Shown: positions 1 through 7,773 of the stretch, in pieces
Position numbering within the stretch: the first letter of the stretch is position 1
Layout: every line of letters starts with the position of its first letter
Source of the DNA: Cyanobacteria bacterium OH_CBrB_359
GTDB lineage: Bacteria > Cyanobacteriota > Vampirovibrionia > Gastranaerophilales > Gastranaerophilaceae
Direction of reading: 5' to 3'
Length of the DNA: 64,000 nt
Assembly: GCA_023433065.1 (NCBI GenBank)
Contig: JAEZET010000004.1
Coordinates: forward strand, 930,001-994,000
Position numbers and translations under genes: made by a program
Notes under the pieces: generated by a model
The model's database searches: none
Told to the model about the DNA's origin: nothing
Seen by the model: only the letters and a program-made list of their open reading frames with translations

Positions 1-1149
1 ATTTTGCAACAATTAACAGAATACGGGCTTGTTGCTGAAGCTTGGGGTGGAGAAACAGTTTGCGTTAAAGTCAGTGCATTGCTTGGTAATGGAATAGATG
101 AGCTATTGGAATATATTTTACTTTTAGCAGAAGTTCAAAATTTACGTGCAAATCCTTCAGCAAATGCTTCAGGAGTTATAATTGAGGCTAATCTCGATAA
201 AGGAAAAGGACCCGTTGCTACTTTATTAGTTCAAAATGGGACTTTAAAAGAAGGCGATTGCGTTGTTGTAGGCAAAGTGTTTGGTAAAGTTAGGGCGCTT
301 CTTTCCGATTCTGGCGAAAGAGTCAAATTTGCTGCACCTTCAACACCTGTTGAAATTTTAGGTTTGACAGAAGTTCCTCAGGCAGGTGATTTTTTCGAAG
401 TTGTACAAAATGAAAAGGTCATGAGAGCTATTGCACTCGAAAATAAAGAAAAAGACAGAATTTCTCGTTTAGAAGCCATGATGCCTTCGCATGTCAGGAA
501 TGAAGTTGTGGGGTCTAAAGATGATGAGGTAACTAATTTAAACCTGATTATAAAAGCAAATACAAATGGTTCTGCTGAGGCTGTTGCCCAAGGGGTTAGA
601 CAACTTCAATCAAAAGAAATTATTGTTAAAATTATTCATGTCGGTGTAGGTGATATATCAGAAGCAGATATAATGCTGGCATCTGCAAGTAATGCTATTA
701 TATTAGGTTTTTCTGTTAAAGATGATTTAAATGCACAGATTGCGGCAGAAAAATACGGTGTCAAAGTTAAAAAATATAATATTATTTATCAAGTTTTAGA
801 AGATTTAGAACAAACTATGCTTAATTTATTGCAGCCTGAGCTTAAAGAGGTTGTACTCGGTAAGGCCGAAGTGAGACAGGTCTTTACTGTGGGCAAAACA
901 TCTAAAATCGCAGGATGTTATGTATTAGAAGGTAAAGTTGTAAGAAATAAAACTGCTGTTGTAATAAGAGATGGTCAAGAAATATTTAAAGGACAAATTG
1001 ATCAGTTAAAACGTTTTAAGGATGATGCAAAAGAAGTTGCTCAAGGCTTCGAGTGTGGAATATCTTTTGCGAAATTCAATGATATTCAAGAAGGTGATAT
1101 CATTCAAGTTACAACAACTGAAGAAATTGAACGTCAAGTTTTAGTGTAG
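1..1149 (+). CDS. infB: Translation initiation factor IF-2, C-terminal part (5' end outside window)
   Basis: IF-2 is the GTPase that places initiator tRNA on the small ribosomal subunit. The reading frame is open to the first base of the window, so only about 382 C-terminal residues are visible. They begin near the last G-domain element (KVSALLGNGIDELL, carrying the Ser-Ala G5 motif). A beta-barrel domain II follows (about residues 55-140), then the IF-2 domain 3 region (ANTNGSAEAVAQGVRQL, about 185-290) and the C-terminal barrel. The catalytic P-loop lies upstream of the window. It is followed after 11 bases by rbfA and then truB, the usual infB-rbfA-truB order of bacterial translation operons, which supports the call. 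Confidence 0.97.
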   Translation: MLQQLTEYGLVAEAWGGETVCVKVSALLGNGIDELLEYILLLAEVQNLRANPSANASGVIIEANLDKGKGPVATLLVQNGTLKEGDCVVVGKVFGKVRALLSDSGERVKFAAPSTPVEILGLTEVPQAGDFFEVVQNEKVMRAIALENKEKDRISRLEAMMPSHVRNEVVGSKDDEVTNLNLIIKANTNGSAEAVAQGVRQLQSKEIIVKIIHVGVGDISEADIMLASASNAIILGFSVKDDLNAQIAAEKYGVKVKKYNIIYQVLEDLEQTMLNLLQPELKEVVLGKAEVRQVFTVGKTSKIAGCYVLEGKVVRNKTAVVIRDGQEIFKGQIDQLKRFKDDAKEVAQGFECGISFAKFNDIQEGDIIQVTTTEEIERQVLV

Positions 1150-1160
1150 GTTGAGCTATT

Positions 1161-1511
1161 ATGTCATTAAGAAATGAACGTGTCAGAAAAACTTTAATGA
1201 AAGAAGTTGCTGATATAATACAAAAAAATATTAAAGATACCAGAATTGCGGGTGTAATTTCTATTACTGATATTGAAATTTCACATGATAATTCATATGC
1301 TAAAGTATATTTTTCAGTATTTGCATCAGATGAAGCAAAGAAGCTTACTATTCAGGCTTTAGAAGATAATAAGTCCAAAATAAGATATGAAGTCGGAAAA
1401 AGAATCAGACTCAGACATACTCCTGATTTGAGGTTTATACCCGATGATTCTCTTGAAAGAGGAACTAAAGTTACTGAGTTAATTAATAAAATATCCAGAG
1501 GCGAACTGTAA
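1161..1511 (+). CDS. rbfA: Ribosome-binding factor A
   Basis: RbfA is a small KH-like protein that binds the 30S subunit late in 16S rRNA maturation and acts in cold adaptation. At 116 residues it has normal family length. The N-terminal RNERVRKTLMKEVADIIQ helix, the central ITDIEISHDNSYAKVYFSVF strand region and the C-terminal LRHTPDLRFIPDDSLERG segment are the classical RbfA signatures. It sits between infB and truB with gaps of 11 and 6 bases, so translation is probably coupled along one mRNA. The Shine-Dalgarno sequence is weak (AGGTTGAG). Confidence 0.97.
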   Translation: MSLRNERVRKTLMKEVADIIQKNIKDTRIAGVISITDIEISHDNSYAKVYFSVFASDEAKKLTIQALEDNKSKIRYEVGKRIRLRHTPDLRFIPDDSLERGTKVTELINKISRGEL

Positions 1512-1517
1512 TTTCTG

Positions 1518-2378
1518 ATGTTTGGGTTTTTAAATATTAATAAACCTAAAGGTATGACATCACATGATGTTGTTTCTTTTTTAAGAAGAATATTAAAAAT
1601 AAAACAGATTGGGCATTCAGGGACTTTAGATCCGCTTGCAACAGGTGTATTGCCTATAGCTTTAGGGAAGGCCACAAGACTGATTGAGTATTTGTCAGCA
1701 GAGAAAGAATATATTGCTGTGCTCAAATTTGGGGTTATATCGGATACTTATGACTCTGAGGGGAAAATTTTACAGTATTCGGATTTGAAAATTTCAGCTA
1801 AGCAAGTAGAGTCATTTTTACCCGTATTTATTGGGGAAATCACTCAAGTTCCTCCAATATATAGTGCCGTTCACTATCAAGGCAAGAGATTGTATGAACT
1901 GGCGAGGAGTGGTGTAAATATTGAAGAAGTACCTTCAAGGAATGTCATTGTGAATAATGTGAAATTAATTGATTTTAATTATGAGTTACAAACAGCAAAG
2001 TTAAAAATTAATTGTCAAAAAGGGGTTTATATTCGCTCAATTGTACATGATTTAGGTCAAATGTTAGAGGCCGGAGCTATCATGACAGATTTAATTCGAA
2101 CAGTCTCAAGCGGATTTGCAATTAATAATTCTATTGTTTTAGATAATAATTTAAACTACGATGTTATTAAAAATAGATTGATTAATCCTATTGATGTCTT
2201 ATTATATAATCAAAAAACAATTTCATCTGATGACTTTAATAAAGTCAAAAACGGTGCCAGTATTAAAAATAGTGAATTTATAAATAACACAAAAGTTCTA
2301 TTAATATACGATGAGAAAATAGTGGCCGTTGGTGAAGCTGAGGATAATTTAATTAGAATATGTAAGGTATTTTTATGA
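1518..2378 (+). CDS. truB: tRNA pseudouridine(55) synthase TruB
   Basis: TruB converts U55 of the tRNA T-loop to pseudouridine. The KGMTSHDVV motif (residues 11-19) and the catalytic motif GHSGTLDPLATGVL (Asp38 as nucleophile) are intact. The later motif KGVYIRSIVHDLGQ, with the conserved YIRS, also fits. At 286 residues the protein is within family range. Its last four bases overlap the start of the next gene in an ATGA arrangement, so the downstream exported protein is probably translationally coupled to this translation operon. Confidence 0.97.
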   Translation: MFGFLNINKPKGMTSHDVVSFLRRILKIKQIGHSGTLDPLATGVLPIALGKATRLIEYLSAEKEYIAVLKFGVISDTYDSEGKILQYSDLKISAKQVESFLPVFIGEITQVPPIYSAVHYQGKRLYELARSGVNIEEVPSRNVIVNNVKLIDFNYELQTAKLKINCQKGVYIRSIVHDLGQMLEAGAIMTDLIRTVSSGFAINNSIVLDNNLNYDVIKNRLINPIDVLLYNQKTISSDDFNKVKNGASIKNSEFINNTKVLLIYDEKIVAVGEAEDNLIRICKVFL

Positions 2379-3232
2379 AAAAGTTTATTTTATTAGTGTT
2401 AATGTTATTAATCACACAGCCTGTGTTCGCGTATAATTACTCAAATCTATGTGCTCCTAAGCCTTATCCTGTTGGTAACTCATTTACAAGATTTTTTTCT
2501 AACGTAACCGGTGCAAATTTTTTTATTACTAAAGTAGCTGAGATGGAGATGCAAAAAGCCCTAAAAAAAGATATAGGTTCAAATTTTAATGTTGAAATAA
2601 TTCCTTACGGCGCAAAAGACTTTATAAATGGTAAATTTAAAACTATGCATATCACATCCCCAAGAGTTTCATATGCAGGTTTAATCATTAGTGATTTTTC
2701 AGCTGATACCGTCTGCGATTACAATCAGGTTGCTTTAAAAGGAAAAGAAATATATTTTGCACAAAACCTTGTTATGAAATATAGCGCAACAATAACAAAT
2801 GATAACTTAAAGGCTATGACTCTCACTAAAGAATATATGAATATTCTGAATAAAATGAGCATCTCATATGGTACAAATATTATATTTAAGATTTTTAGTC
2901 CAGATGCAAGTATTGTTGGAGACAGGCTAAAATTTAAATTTAAAATAATCATGCCGTTTTTTTTAATGGATGATATCGCAGATGTTACTGTTGATGCGGG
3001 TTTAAAGATTCAAAACGAAAAACTTGTATTCACTGATATTAAATTGGGTTCAGATAATAATAGGATGAATTTGTCTTATTTATTGCCTTTAATAAATAAA
3101 ATGAATCCTTTTATGACAGAGTTTTATATTTCCAAAAATACAAAAGGGATTTTTAAAGTTAAAAATGTTAAAATAGAAAATAATAGAATTTTAATTGATG
3201 GTTTATTTTTGGTTCCTAAAAATTACTCTTAA
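2375..3232 (+). CDS. Exported DUF2993/LmeA-like protein
   Basis: This predicted exported protein of 285 residues has a clear signal peptide: a Lys-Lys start, a hydrophobic run and a PVFA-Y cleavage region near residue 19. The mature part is built of beta strands with patterns such as GAKDFINGKFKTMHITSP and LIISDFSADTVCDYN. These resemble DUF2993 (LmeA-like) proteins, thought to bind lipids in the cell envelope and widespread in cyanobacteria and actinobacteria. No catalytic residues are evident. It overlaps truB by 4 bases and precedes another membrane-anchored protein by 16 bases. Family assignment is from pattern recognition only and is moderately certain; export is well supported. Confidence 0.6.
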   Translation: MKKFILLVLMLLITQPVFAYNYSNLCAPKPYPVGNSFTRFFSNVTGANFFITKVAEMEMQKALKKDIGSNFNVEIIPYGAKDFINGKFKTMHITSPRVSYAGLIISDFSADTVCDYNQVALKGKEIYFAQNLVMKYSATITNDNLKAMTLTKEYMNILNKMSISYGTNIIFKIFSPDASIVGDRLKFKFKIIMPFFLMDDIADVTVDAGLKIQNEKLVFTDIKLGSDNNRMNLSYLLPLINKMNPFMTEFYISKNTKGIFKVKNVKIENNRILIDGLFLVPKNYS

Positions 3233-3248
3233 AAAATGAGGTGAGAAT

Positions 3249-3869
3249 ATGAGTCGATTTTCGAAAGTATTTATAGCTGTAATAATAATTATTTCGTGCT
3301 TATATGTTTATGATAACTATTTTAAAAACCCGGATTTTTTAAATAAGTTTAAATTTTTAAATAAAGAAAAAGTGCAGACAGAAGATATTAAAAAAGAAGA
3401 TATTGAAGTAAAGTCACAAAACGATGAAAATTCTGAGTTAAAAAATATCACAGGTGAATCTTATGTGTATTTTCTTGGTATAGATAAATCCGGAAACTCT
3501 GTATTTAAAAAGGTTAAAAGGCAAGTAGATAATGATAATAAACTTGAAAATGCTATAGAGCAGTTGCTTAAAGGACCATCTTTATCAGAAAAATCTCTTG
3601 GAATCTATAATGAAATACCTAAAGGGACTAAATTGCTCTCAATTAAAGGCAGTGGGAATGATGTCGTTGTTAATCTGAGTTCAGATTTTCAATACGGAGG
3701 CGGTGCTGATAGTATATATTCAAGGATGAAACAACTTATTAAAACGGTTTTAGTTAATGCGCCCGGTAAAAATGTCTACCTTTATTTAGATGGAAAACAA
3801 GCAGACGTTATTGGCGGAGAAGGTCTAATGATTACACAGCCTCTGAGTGAGAATTCATTGGATGAGTAA
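3249..3869 (+). CDS. Membrane-anchored GerMN-domain protein
   Basis: The 206-residue protein begins with one hydrophobic segment (about residues 5-23, no lipobox Cys) and then a Lys/Glu/Asp-rich linker to about residue 70. The C-terminal half has the GerMN pattern: a YFLGIDKSGN strand, LENAIEQLLKGPSLSE, an IPKGTKLLSIKGSGNDVVVNLS stretch in two parts, then RMKQLIKTVLVNAPGKNVYLYLDG. GerMN domains occur in sporulation GerM and in many exported proteins of non-sporulating bacteria, where the role is envelope-related but largely unknown. Nothing else here suggests sporulation apart from the widely distributed SpoIID family. The Shine-Dalgarno is GAGGTGAG. Confidence 0.75.
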   Translation: MSRFSKVFIAVIIIISCLYVYDNYFKNPDFLNKFKFLNKEKVQTEDIKKEDIEVKSQNDENSELKNITGESYVYFLGIDKSGNSVFKKVKRQVDNDNKLENAIEQLLKGPSLSEKSLGIYNEIPKGTKLLSIKGSGNDVVVNLSSDFQYGGGADSIYSRMKQLIKTVLVNAPGKNVYLYLDGKQADVIGGEGLMITQPLSENSLDE

Positions 3870-4137
3870 AAAAGATTTAGATTATTATTTAAACCTTGAT
3901 TGGACTCTGATTGAAGGAGAAGATTTGGATTTTAACGGAAATCCATATCATTATATTGAAATAAAAGAAATCCCCAGTTTTGCATATTGTGCTAAGACCA
4001 GAGAAATGGCGCTGGCTAATTATAAGACACAGTTAAAGTGGACTCTTCAAGTTATGCTTATGGATGAAGATGCTGTTATACGGGAACCAGGTGATGAGGA
4101 TGAAGATGACATAGACTGGGAGTCTATTTGTCCGTAA
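3862..4137 (+). CDS. Orphan HicB-like (UPF0150-type) small protein
   Basis: This is a 91-residue acidic protein. I chose the ATG at 3862, which overlaps the previous stop by 8 bases, over a GTG at 3847, because MSKKDLDYYL is a natural start. The core (YHYIEIKEIPSFAYCAKTR, then EMALANYKTQLKWTLQVML) matches the HicB layout: a beta sheet carrying a substrate-like IPSF segment followed by a TREMAL helix. The tail is very acidic (GDEDEDD). HicB proteins are usually antitoxins of the mRNA interferase HicA, but there is no HicA-sized gene beside it and no C-terminal DNA-binding domain, so a stand-alone role is likely. The fold call is tentative. Confidence 0.55.
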   Translation: MSKKDLDYYLNLDWTLIEGEDLDFNGNPYHYIEIKEIPSFAYCAKTREMALANYKTQLKWTLQVMLMDEDAVIREPGDEDEDDIDWESICP

Positions 4138-4148
4138 TAAAAAAATAA

Positions 4149-4177
4149 AAGACCCATTTGTAAAACAAATAGGTCTT
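4149..4177 (-). terminator. Rho-independent terminator of hup
   Basis: The arms AAGACC-C-ATTTGT and ACAAAT-A-GGTCTT form a 12-bp stem with one mismatch and a 3-nt loop. On the minus strand the stem is followed by a T-rich run (complement of 4135-4148). On the plus strand it is followed by A residues. It therefore terminates hup, and serves the plus-strand gene only as a possible 3' barrier. Confidence 0.8.
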
Positions 4178-4195
4178 AAAAAATAAAGAAATCGA

Positions 4196-4468
4196 CTATT
4201 TAACGATTTCTTTGAATTTTTTACCTGCAGAGAATGCTGGAACTGTTTTAGCTGCAATTTTAATTGTAGCTCCAGTTTGTGGATTGCGACCAGTTCTAGC
4301 AGCTCTTTTTCTAGCTTCGAATGTACCGAAACCAACTAAAGTAACTTTTTTGCCTTTAGCAACAGTTTTTTGTACTGTATCGATAGTAGCACCGATTACA
4401 TCAGCTGCAGCTTTTTGTGAAACTTTAGCTTTTTTGGATACTTCTTTTACTAATTCTTCTTTGTTCAT
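4196..4468 (-). CDS. hup: HU-family DNA-binding protein
   Basis: This is a 90-residue nucleoid protein that bends and compacts DNA as a dimer. The start MNKEELVKEVSKKAKVSQ is typical of HU, as are VGFGTFEARKRAARTGRNP, which leads into the DNA-binding beta arm (Arg-rich, with the intercalating NPQTG region), and the closing VPAFSAGKKFKEIVK. The frame stays open upstream, but the ATG at 4468 is preceded by a strong Shine-Dalgarno (GGGAGG) and gives the canonical length. A promoter and a terminator flank it, so it is a single-gene transcription unit. Confidence 0.97.
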   Translation of the reverse strand: MNKEELVKEVSKKAKVSQKAAADVIGATIDTVQKTVAKGKKVTLVGFGTFEARKRAARTGRNPQTGATIKIAAKTVPAFSAGKKFKEIVK

Positions 4469-4495
4469 AAGAACCTCCCTTTTGTTTACATGGCT

Positions 4496-4523
4496 ATTAT
4501 ACCTGTTTTTTGGCATTTAGCAA
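4496..4523 (-). promoter_or_regulatory. Sigma-70 type promoter of hup
   Basis: On the minus strand TTGCTA (complement of 4518-4523) is followed after 16 bases by a perfect TATAAT (complement of 4496-4501). The predicted start near 4489 gives a leader of about 20 bases containing GGGAGG. A near-consensus promoter fits an abundant nucleoid protein. Confidence 0.75.
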
Positions 4524-4626
4524 GTATTTTTATAAAAAATTTCTTTATAATTTCAAATATAATAAGGGATTTGTGGATTTAAAAAATTGTAGTATTGCTG
4601 AAACCCTTGTAAGGCAATGACTGTAA

Positions 4627-5505
4627 CTATAGGTTCCATTCCGGTTTAAGTTTTCCGAATTTAATATTATTGTAAAAATAAGTTAAAATTTGATATGCAT
4701 TATAGCCTTGCTGCGCCAAATTATTAGCTCCATACTGGCTCATTCCGATCCCATGTCCCATTTTTCTGATTCCGGAATCAAATGAAGGTACTGATCTCAA
4801 ATAAGGCAAATCTCTACTCCATGTAGAACCTGAATTGTTAGTTTGTCCACCTGCACTGGCATGGTAATATGCTGATATTATTTGATGATTGTATGTTACT
4901 ACAATTCCAAGGGTGTCAATTACTGCTTTGTTAGTTTGTTGGGTTTCTACAGAAGCACCTCCATAAGCCTGATCTTCTGTATTATCTTTTAAATCAAACT
5001 TTTTTGAGCCATGTTTTCCCAAATTAGCTATAGCATAGCTTCTGGCTGCAATTGCCTGAGCTTTTAAGGCTTCTTGATTCCATTTAGAAGGCATTTCGGA
5101 GGGGACTACCCCAAGCAGGTACTCCTCAATATTCAGATTGTTTATTAAGGTCAGTTTTTCATTTATATTGTATACAATTAACTCACCTCTATACCAGTGT
5201 TTTTTTGTGGAAACAAACCCTTTTTCAGTCGGTTTGACTGTTATTGAGTCGGTTCCGAGATTATAGTATTTTCTGTTGATTTCGATTAAAATTGAATCAC
5301 CGTATGTTTTAACAGGATAAATTTTCATGGGTTCAATTTTATATAACTGGCGGTTTGTCCTGATGTTTATAATTTGTGCAGGCACTGATGATGCTACATA
5401 AGAATTAGCAACATCTGTCTGCAGACCAATTTTTATAGCTTCAGCTCTCTGACCTGACCAATTTATAGTCAAAAATATAAATAGTATTAATAAATACTTT
5501 TTCAT
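4627..5505 (-). CDS. spoIID: Exported SpoIID/LytB-domain protein
   Basis: This 292-residue protein has a signal peptide ending near Ala23 (QRAEA). The SpoIID domain includes the motif LLGVVPSEMPSKWNQEALKA, whose Glu corresponds to the catalytic Glu of SpoIID lytic transglycosylases. It also has AIAARSYAIAN, YHASAGGQTNNS and GIGMSQYGANNLAQQGYN. In sporulating Firmicutes SpoIID cuts denuded glycan strands during engulfment. In Gram-negative and cyanobacterial lineages the same family occurs without sporulation, probably in cell-wall remodelling at division. No partner gene is adjacent; hup lies downstream with its own promoter. Confidence 0.88.
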   Translation of the reverse strand: MKKYLLILFIFLTINWSGQRAEAIKIGLQTDVANSYVASSVPAQIINIRTNRQLYKIEPMKIYPVKTYGDSILIEINRKYYNLGTDSITVKPTEKGFVSTKKHWYRGELIVYNINEKLTLINNLNIEEYLLGVVPSEMPSKWNQEALKAQAIAARSYAIANLGKHGSKKFDLKDNTEDQAYGGASVETQQTNKAVIDTLGIVVTYNHQIISAYYHASAGGQTNNSGSTWSRDLPYLRSVPSFDSGIRKMGHGIGMSQYGANNLAQQGYNAYQILTYFYNNIKFGKLKPEWNL

Positions 5506-5528
5506 ATTATAAATTTTCTAAATTCATA

Positions 5529-5822
5529 TTATTCAATTTCAGCCAATTGTATAATATCTATAATTTCCACTGCTATTTTTTTTCTTAAATCATCGGGCAT
5601 GGCTTGGAGGAATTCCATTGCTGTTGATAATTCTTTATCTTCGTCATACCAACGTTTAAAATACTTGGCAATATCTAAAAAAGTGTTTTCAATATGAATA
5701 TTATTTTCTGCCGATTTGATTATATGTTTAGCGCAACGATTTTGTACGGTTTTATTTGAGTTTCTTATTAAACTGACTGCTAGACTTACTGTGGGATCGA
5801 CATCATACCATCTTTTTTTCAT
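5529..5822 (-). CDS. Small protein with two KRWYD repeats, function unknown
   Basis: I do not recognise this 97-residue protein. It has a good Shine-Dalgarno (GGAGGG) before the ATG. Its visible architecture is an internal duplication with a period of 53 residues. KRWYDVDPTVSLAVSLI (from residue 3) aligns with KRWYDEDKELSTAMEFL (from residue 56), and each copy ends in a helix with A-x-x-I-I. The composition is soluble and helical, with no signal peptide or Cys cluster. It may be cotranscribed with spoIID, which starts 23 bases downstream. It is divergent from the flagellar operon and shares that intergenic region. Confidence 0.7.
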   Translation of the reverse strand: MKKRWYDVDPTVSLAVSLIRNSNKTVQNRCAKHIIKSAENNIHIENTFLDIAKYFKRWYDEDKELSTAMEFLQAMPDDLRKKIAVEIIDIIQLAEIE

Positions 5823-5935
5823 ATTCCCTCCAAAAAAATTTTAGCATATTTGTTACTAAATTAATATAATTAATTTTAATATTAAGATATTAATATCATC
5901 CAAACAGTTGATATTTATGAAAAATTGGATTATTT

Positions 5936-5963
5936 TTGACTTTTTTGCCGATAACATTAAATA
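5936..5963 (+). promoter_or_regulatory. Promoter region of the flagellar operon, with a sigma-28-like octamer
   Basis: TTGACT (5936-5941), 16 bases, then TAAATA (5958-5963) could be a housekeeping promoter. Inside the spacer lies GCCGATAA (5947-5954), the exact -10 consensus of flagellar sigma-28 (FliA). A TAAA box 15 bases upstream is not obvious (GATT is found there). Either promoter would give a leader of about 20-30 bases with GAGGTAAG before the first rod gene. Confidence 0.45.
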
Positions 5964-5990
5964 GATACATGTATAGTAAGAGGTAAGAAT

Positions 5991-6683
5991 ATGTACTTGC
6001 GCGGCGGGATAAATTTTATTGAAAGTGGCATAACTGCAAACTTGAGAGCAATGCATTTGCAAACTGAGTTGATGAGTATTGCTAACGATAACATTACGGG
6101 ATTTGACAAAATCGGCTATCAAAGAAAGCAACCGGTTGTGTCATCTTTTTCCGAGTTTATCGGAATACATGGTTTATCTACTACAATAGATGATTCTGTC
6201 GGTAGAATTTCAATTTCTGACAATCCTTTAGATTTAGCTTTGAGTAATAAGGGATATTTTCAATGTCTGGGAAATGAAGGAATAAAGCTTACAAGAGACG
6301 GACGTTTTAAGGTTAATACAAAAGGTGAACTTTTAAATTTGAATGACGAAAAAGTCCTTGCTGTAGACGGTACTCCGATTAAATTTTCTGTTAATCCTGA
6401 AAAGCCTCAAGATGTTAAAATCGATATGGATGGAAATGTAAGAGTTTTTAATAAAAAAACTAACAAATTAGATTATGTGGCTACATTATCAGTAGTCACA
6501 AATGAAGGCGTAGCTGTTTTATCGCCAAGCGTAAGACAAGGATATAGCGAGTATTCGAATGTATCTCTTTCTACAGAATTTTTGCAGGCTATGCCGATAG
6601 TTAGAAATTTCGATGCAAACAGACAATTGTTTCAAATTCAGGTTACATCGCTCACAAGAGCAATTCAGCAGTTAGGAAATTAA
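5991..6683 (+). CDS. Flagellar basal-body rod protein, FlgF/FlgG family
   Basis: This 230-residue axial protein of the flagellar rod or hook base is exported by the flagellar secretion system and has no cleavable signal. The N-terminal helix carries a variant of the family motif (ELMSIANDNITGFDKIGYQR, in place of the usual NNxANxxTxGFK). The middle has the FlgE/F/G signature DNPLDLALSNKGYFQ and LTRDGRFKVNTKGELLN. The C-terminal helix FDANRQLFQIQVTSLTRAI closes the D0 domain. It is the first gene of an operon whose second gene is a related rod protein. Which copy is functionally FlgF and which FlgG cannot be settled by reading alone. Confidence 0.85.
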   Translation: MYLRGGINFIESGITANLRAMHLQTELMSIANDNITGFDKIGYQRKQPVVSSFSEFIGIHGLSTTIDDSVGRISISDNPLDLALSNKGYFQCLGNEGIKLTRDGRFKVNTKGELLNLNDEKVLAVDGTPIKFSVNPEKPQDVKIDMDGNVRVFNKKTNKLDYVATLSVVTNEGVAVLSPSVRQGYSEYSNVSLSTEFLQAMPIVRNFDANRQLFQIQVTSLTRAIQQLGN

Positions 6684-6694
6684 TGAGGTACTAA

Positions 6695-7408
6695 ATGTCA
6701 ACTTTTCAAGGTTTAATAAGACGTTCTATAATTAACACTGAAACTCAATATGAAAGATTGTCTCAAATCACTAACAATGTTGCTAACTATAACACTACGG
6801 CATACAAGGCAGTCAGATTTGAGCAAATTCTTGATGAAAACGGTTATTTAAGCGGAGTTGCAAGAACTAATTTTACCCCGGGTTCATTTATGAAGACCCA
6901 AAATCCACTCGATATATCCATAATGGGTTCAGGCTTTATTCCTGTAACTTCAAAAACAGGGGATGTTGTTTATACACGTGAAGGCTCATTTAAATTGAAT
7001 AAAGATGGCTATATCGTAACCAGTGATAATTATTTGGTAGGTGATGGAATAAAAATTCCCGCTAACTATTCATCTTTGCGTATAAAGCCTGATGGTGATG
7101 TTGCAATAACATATGTTAACGGTGAGCCAGAAAAAGTTTTAGGTAAGATTCCTCTTGTTAATTTTATAAATAATGAAGGTTTAAAACAGCTTGACAATAA
7201 TAAATACTCTCCAACTGCAGATTCGGGTGAGCCTGTATTGTTAAAAAATCATAACTATATTGCCCAAGGCGGTCTGGAAAGGGCAAATATCAACGTATAT
7301 AACGAAGTGAATGATGTATTAAGATTAAATGCATCTATGCTTGCAAGCTTTAAGCTGATGAAAGCGATTGACGATATGTACAACAAAGCTATAAACATGA
7401 AACAATAG
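6695..7408 (+). CDS. flgG: Flagellar rod protein, FlgG-like
   Basis: This 237-residue paralogue of the preceding gene starts 11 bases after it. The N-terminal helix has YERLSQITNNVANYNTTAYK, a good match to the rod signature. The central domain has QNPLDISIMGSGFIPV and YTREGSFKLNKDGYIVT. The end, GGLERANINVYNEVNDVLRL, matches the FlgG pattern (GxLExSNVNVxxEM). Both the N- and C-terminal D0 helices needed for assembly are present. FlgG forms the distal rod; the symbol is given on the C-terminal motif and is less certain than the family. Confidence 0.85.
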   Translation: MSTFQGLIRRSIINTETQYERLSQITNNVANYNTTAYKAVRFEQILDENGYLSGVARTNFTPGSFMKTQNPLDISIMGSGFIPVTSKTGDVVYTREGSFKLNKDGYIVTSDNYLVGDGIKIPANYSSLRIKPDGDVAITYVNGEPEKVLGKIPLVNFINNEGLKQLDNNKYSPTADSGEPVLLKNHNYIAQGGLERANINVYNEVNDVLRLNASMLASFKLMKAIDDMYNKAINMKQ

Positions 7409-7423
7409 TGAGGTAGAAATTTA

Positions 7424-7771
7424 ATGTATACACCGAGCGATTCTTTTGGAAAAGTAAATTTGGCACTTGATTTGATAGCTCAAAAGCAAAGGGCTTTAAG
7501 TTCCAATGTTGCGAATATTGATACTCCCGGATATGTAAGGAAAGATATTAATTTTCAGCAATATCTAGGGACAGTGAATAGCCCTTTAGAAACGCAATTG
7601 TCCGCAAAACTCGGTCCTTCAGCAATTATAGAGGACAGAGAGGTAGGACCTATTGATGCGGCAAGAGAGTTGACTGAAATGCAAAAAAATTCAATCTTGT
7701 ATAATGTGGCAACAAAGCGTATGCGTTCTCTAATCACAGAATTGAAGACAGTAATTAATGTAGGAAAATAA
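7424..7771 (+). CDS. flgB: Flagellar basal-body rod protein FlgB
   Basis: FlgB is a proximal rod subunit. This 115-residue protein has the rod N-terminal helix with QKQRALSSNVANIDTPGYVR, which fits the family motif exactly. It also has a C-terminal helix, ELTEMQKNSILYNVATKRM, typical of FlgB (QxNxxxYNxxxxxM). It is preceded by a GTGAGGTAG ribosome site and lies 2 bases before flgC, the standard flgB-flgC pairing. Confidence 0.95.
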   Translation: MYTPSDSFGKVNLALDLIAQKQRALSSNVANIDTPGYVRKDINFQQYLGTVNSPLETQLSAKLGPSAIIEDREVGPIDAARELTEMQKNSILYNVATKRMRSLITELKTVINVGK

Positions 7772-7773
7772 TT

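Noticed and set aside
4212..4520. A plus-strand frame opposite hup
   Set aside because: hup is certain; the frame has no ribosome site and runs through the hup promoter.
3249..5505. Evidence of sporulation from the GerMN and SpoIID proteins
   Set aside because: Both families occur widely in non-spore-formers and no other sporulation gene is present.
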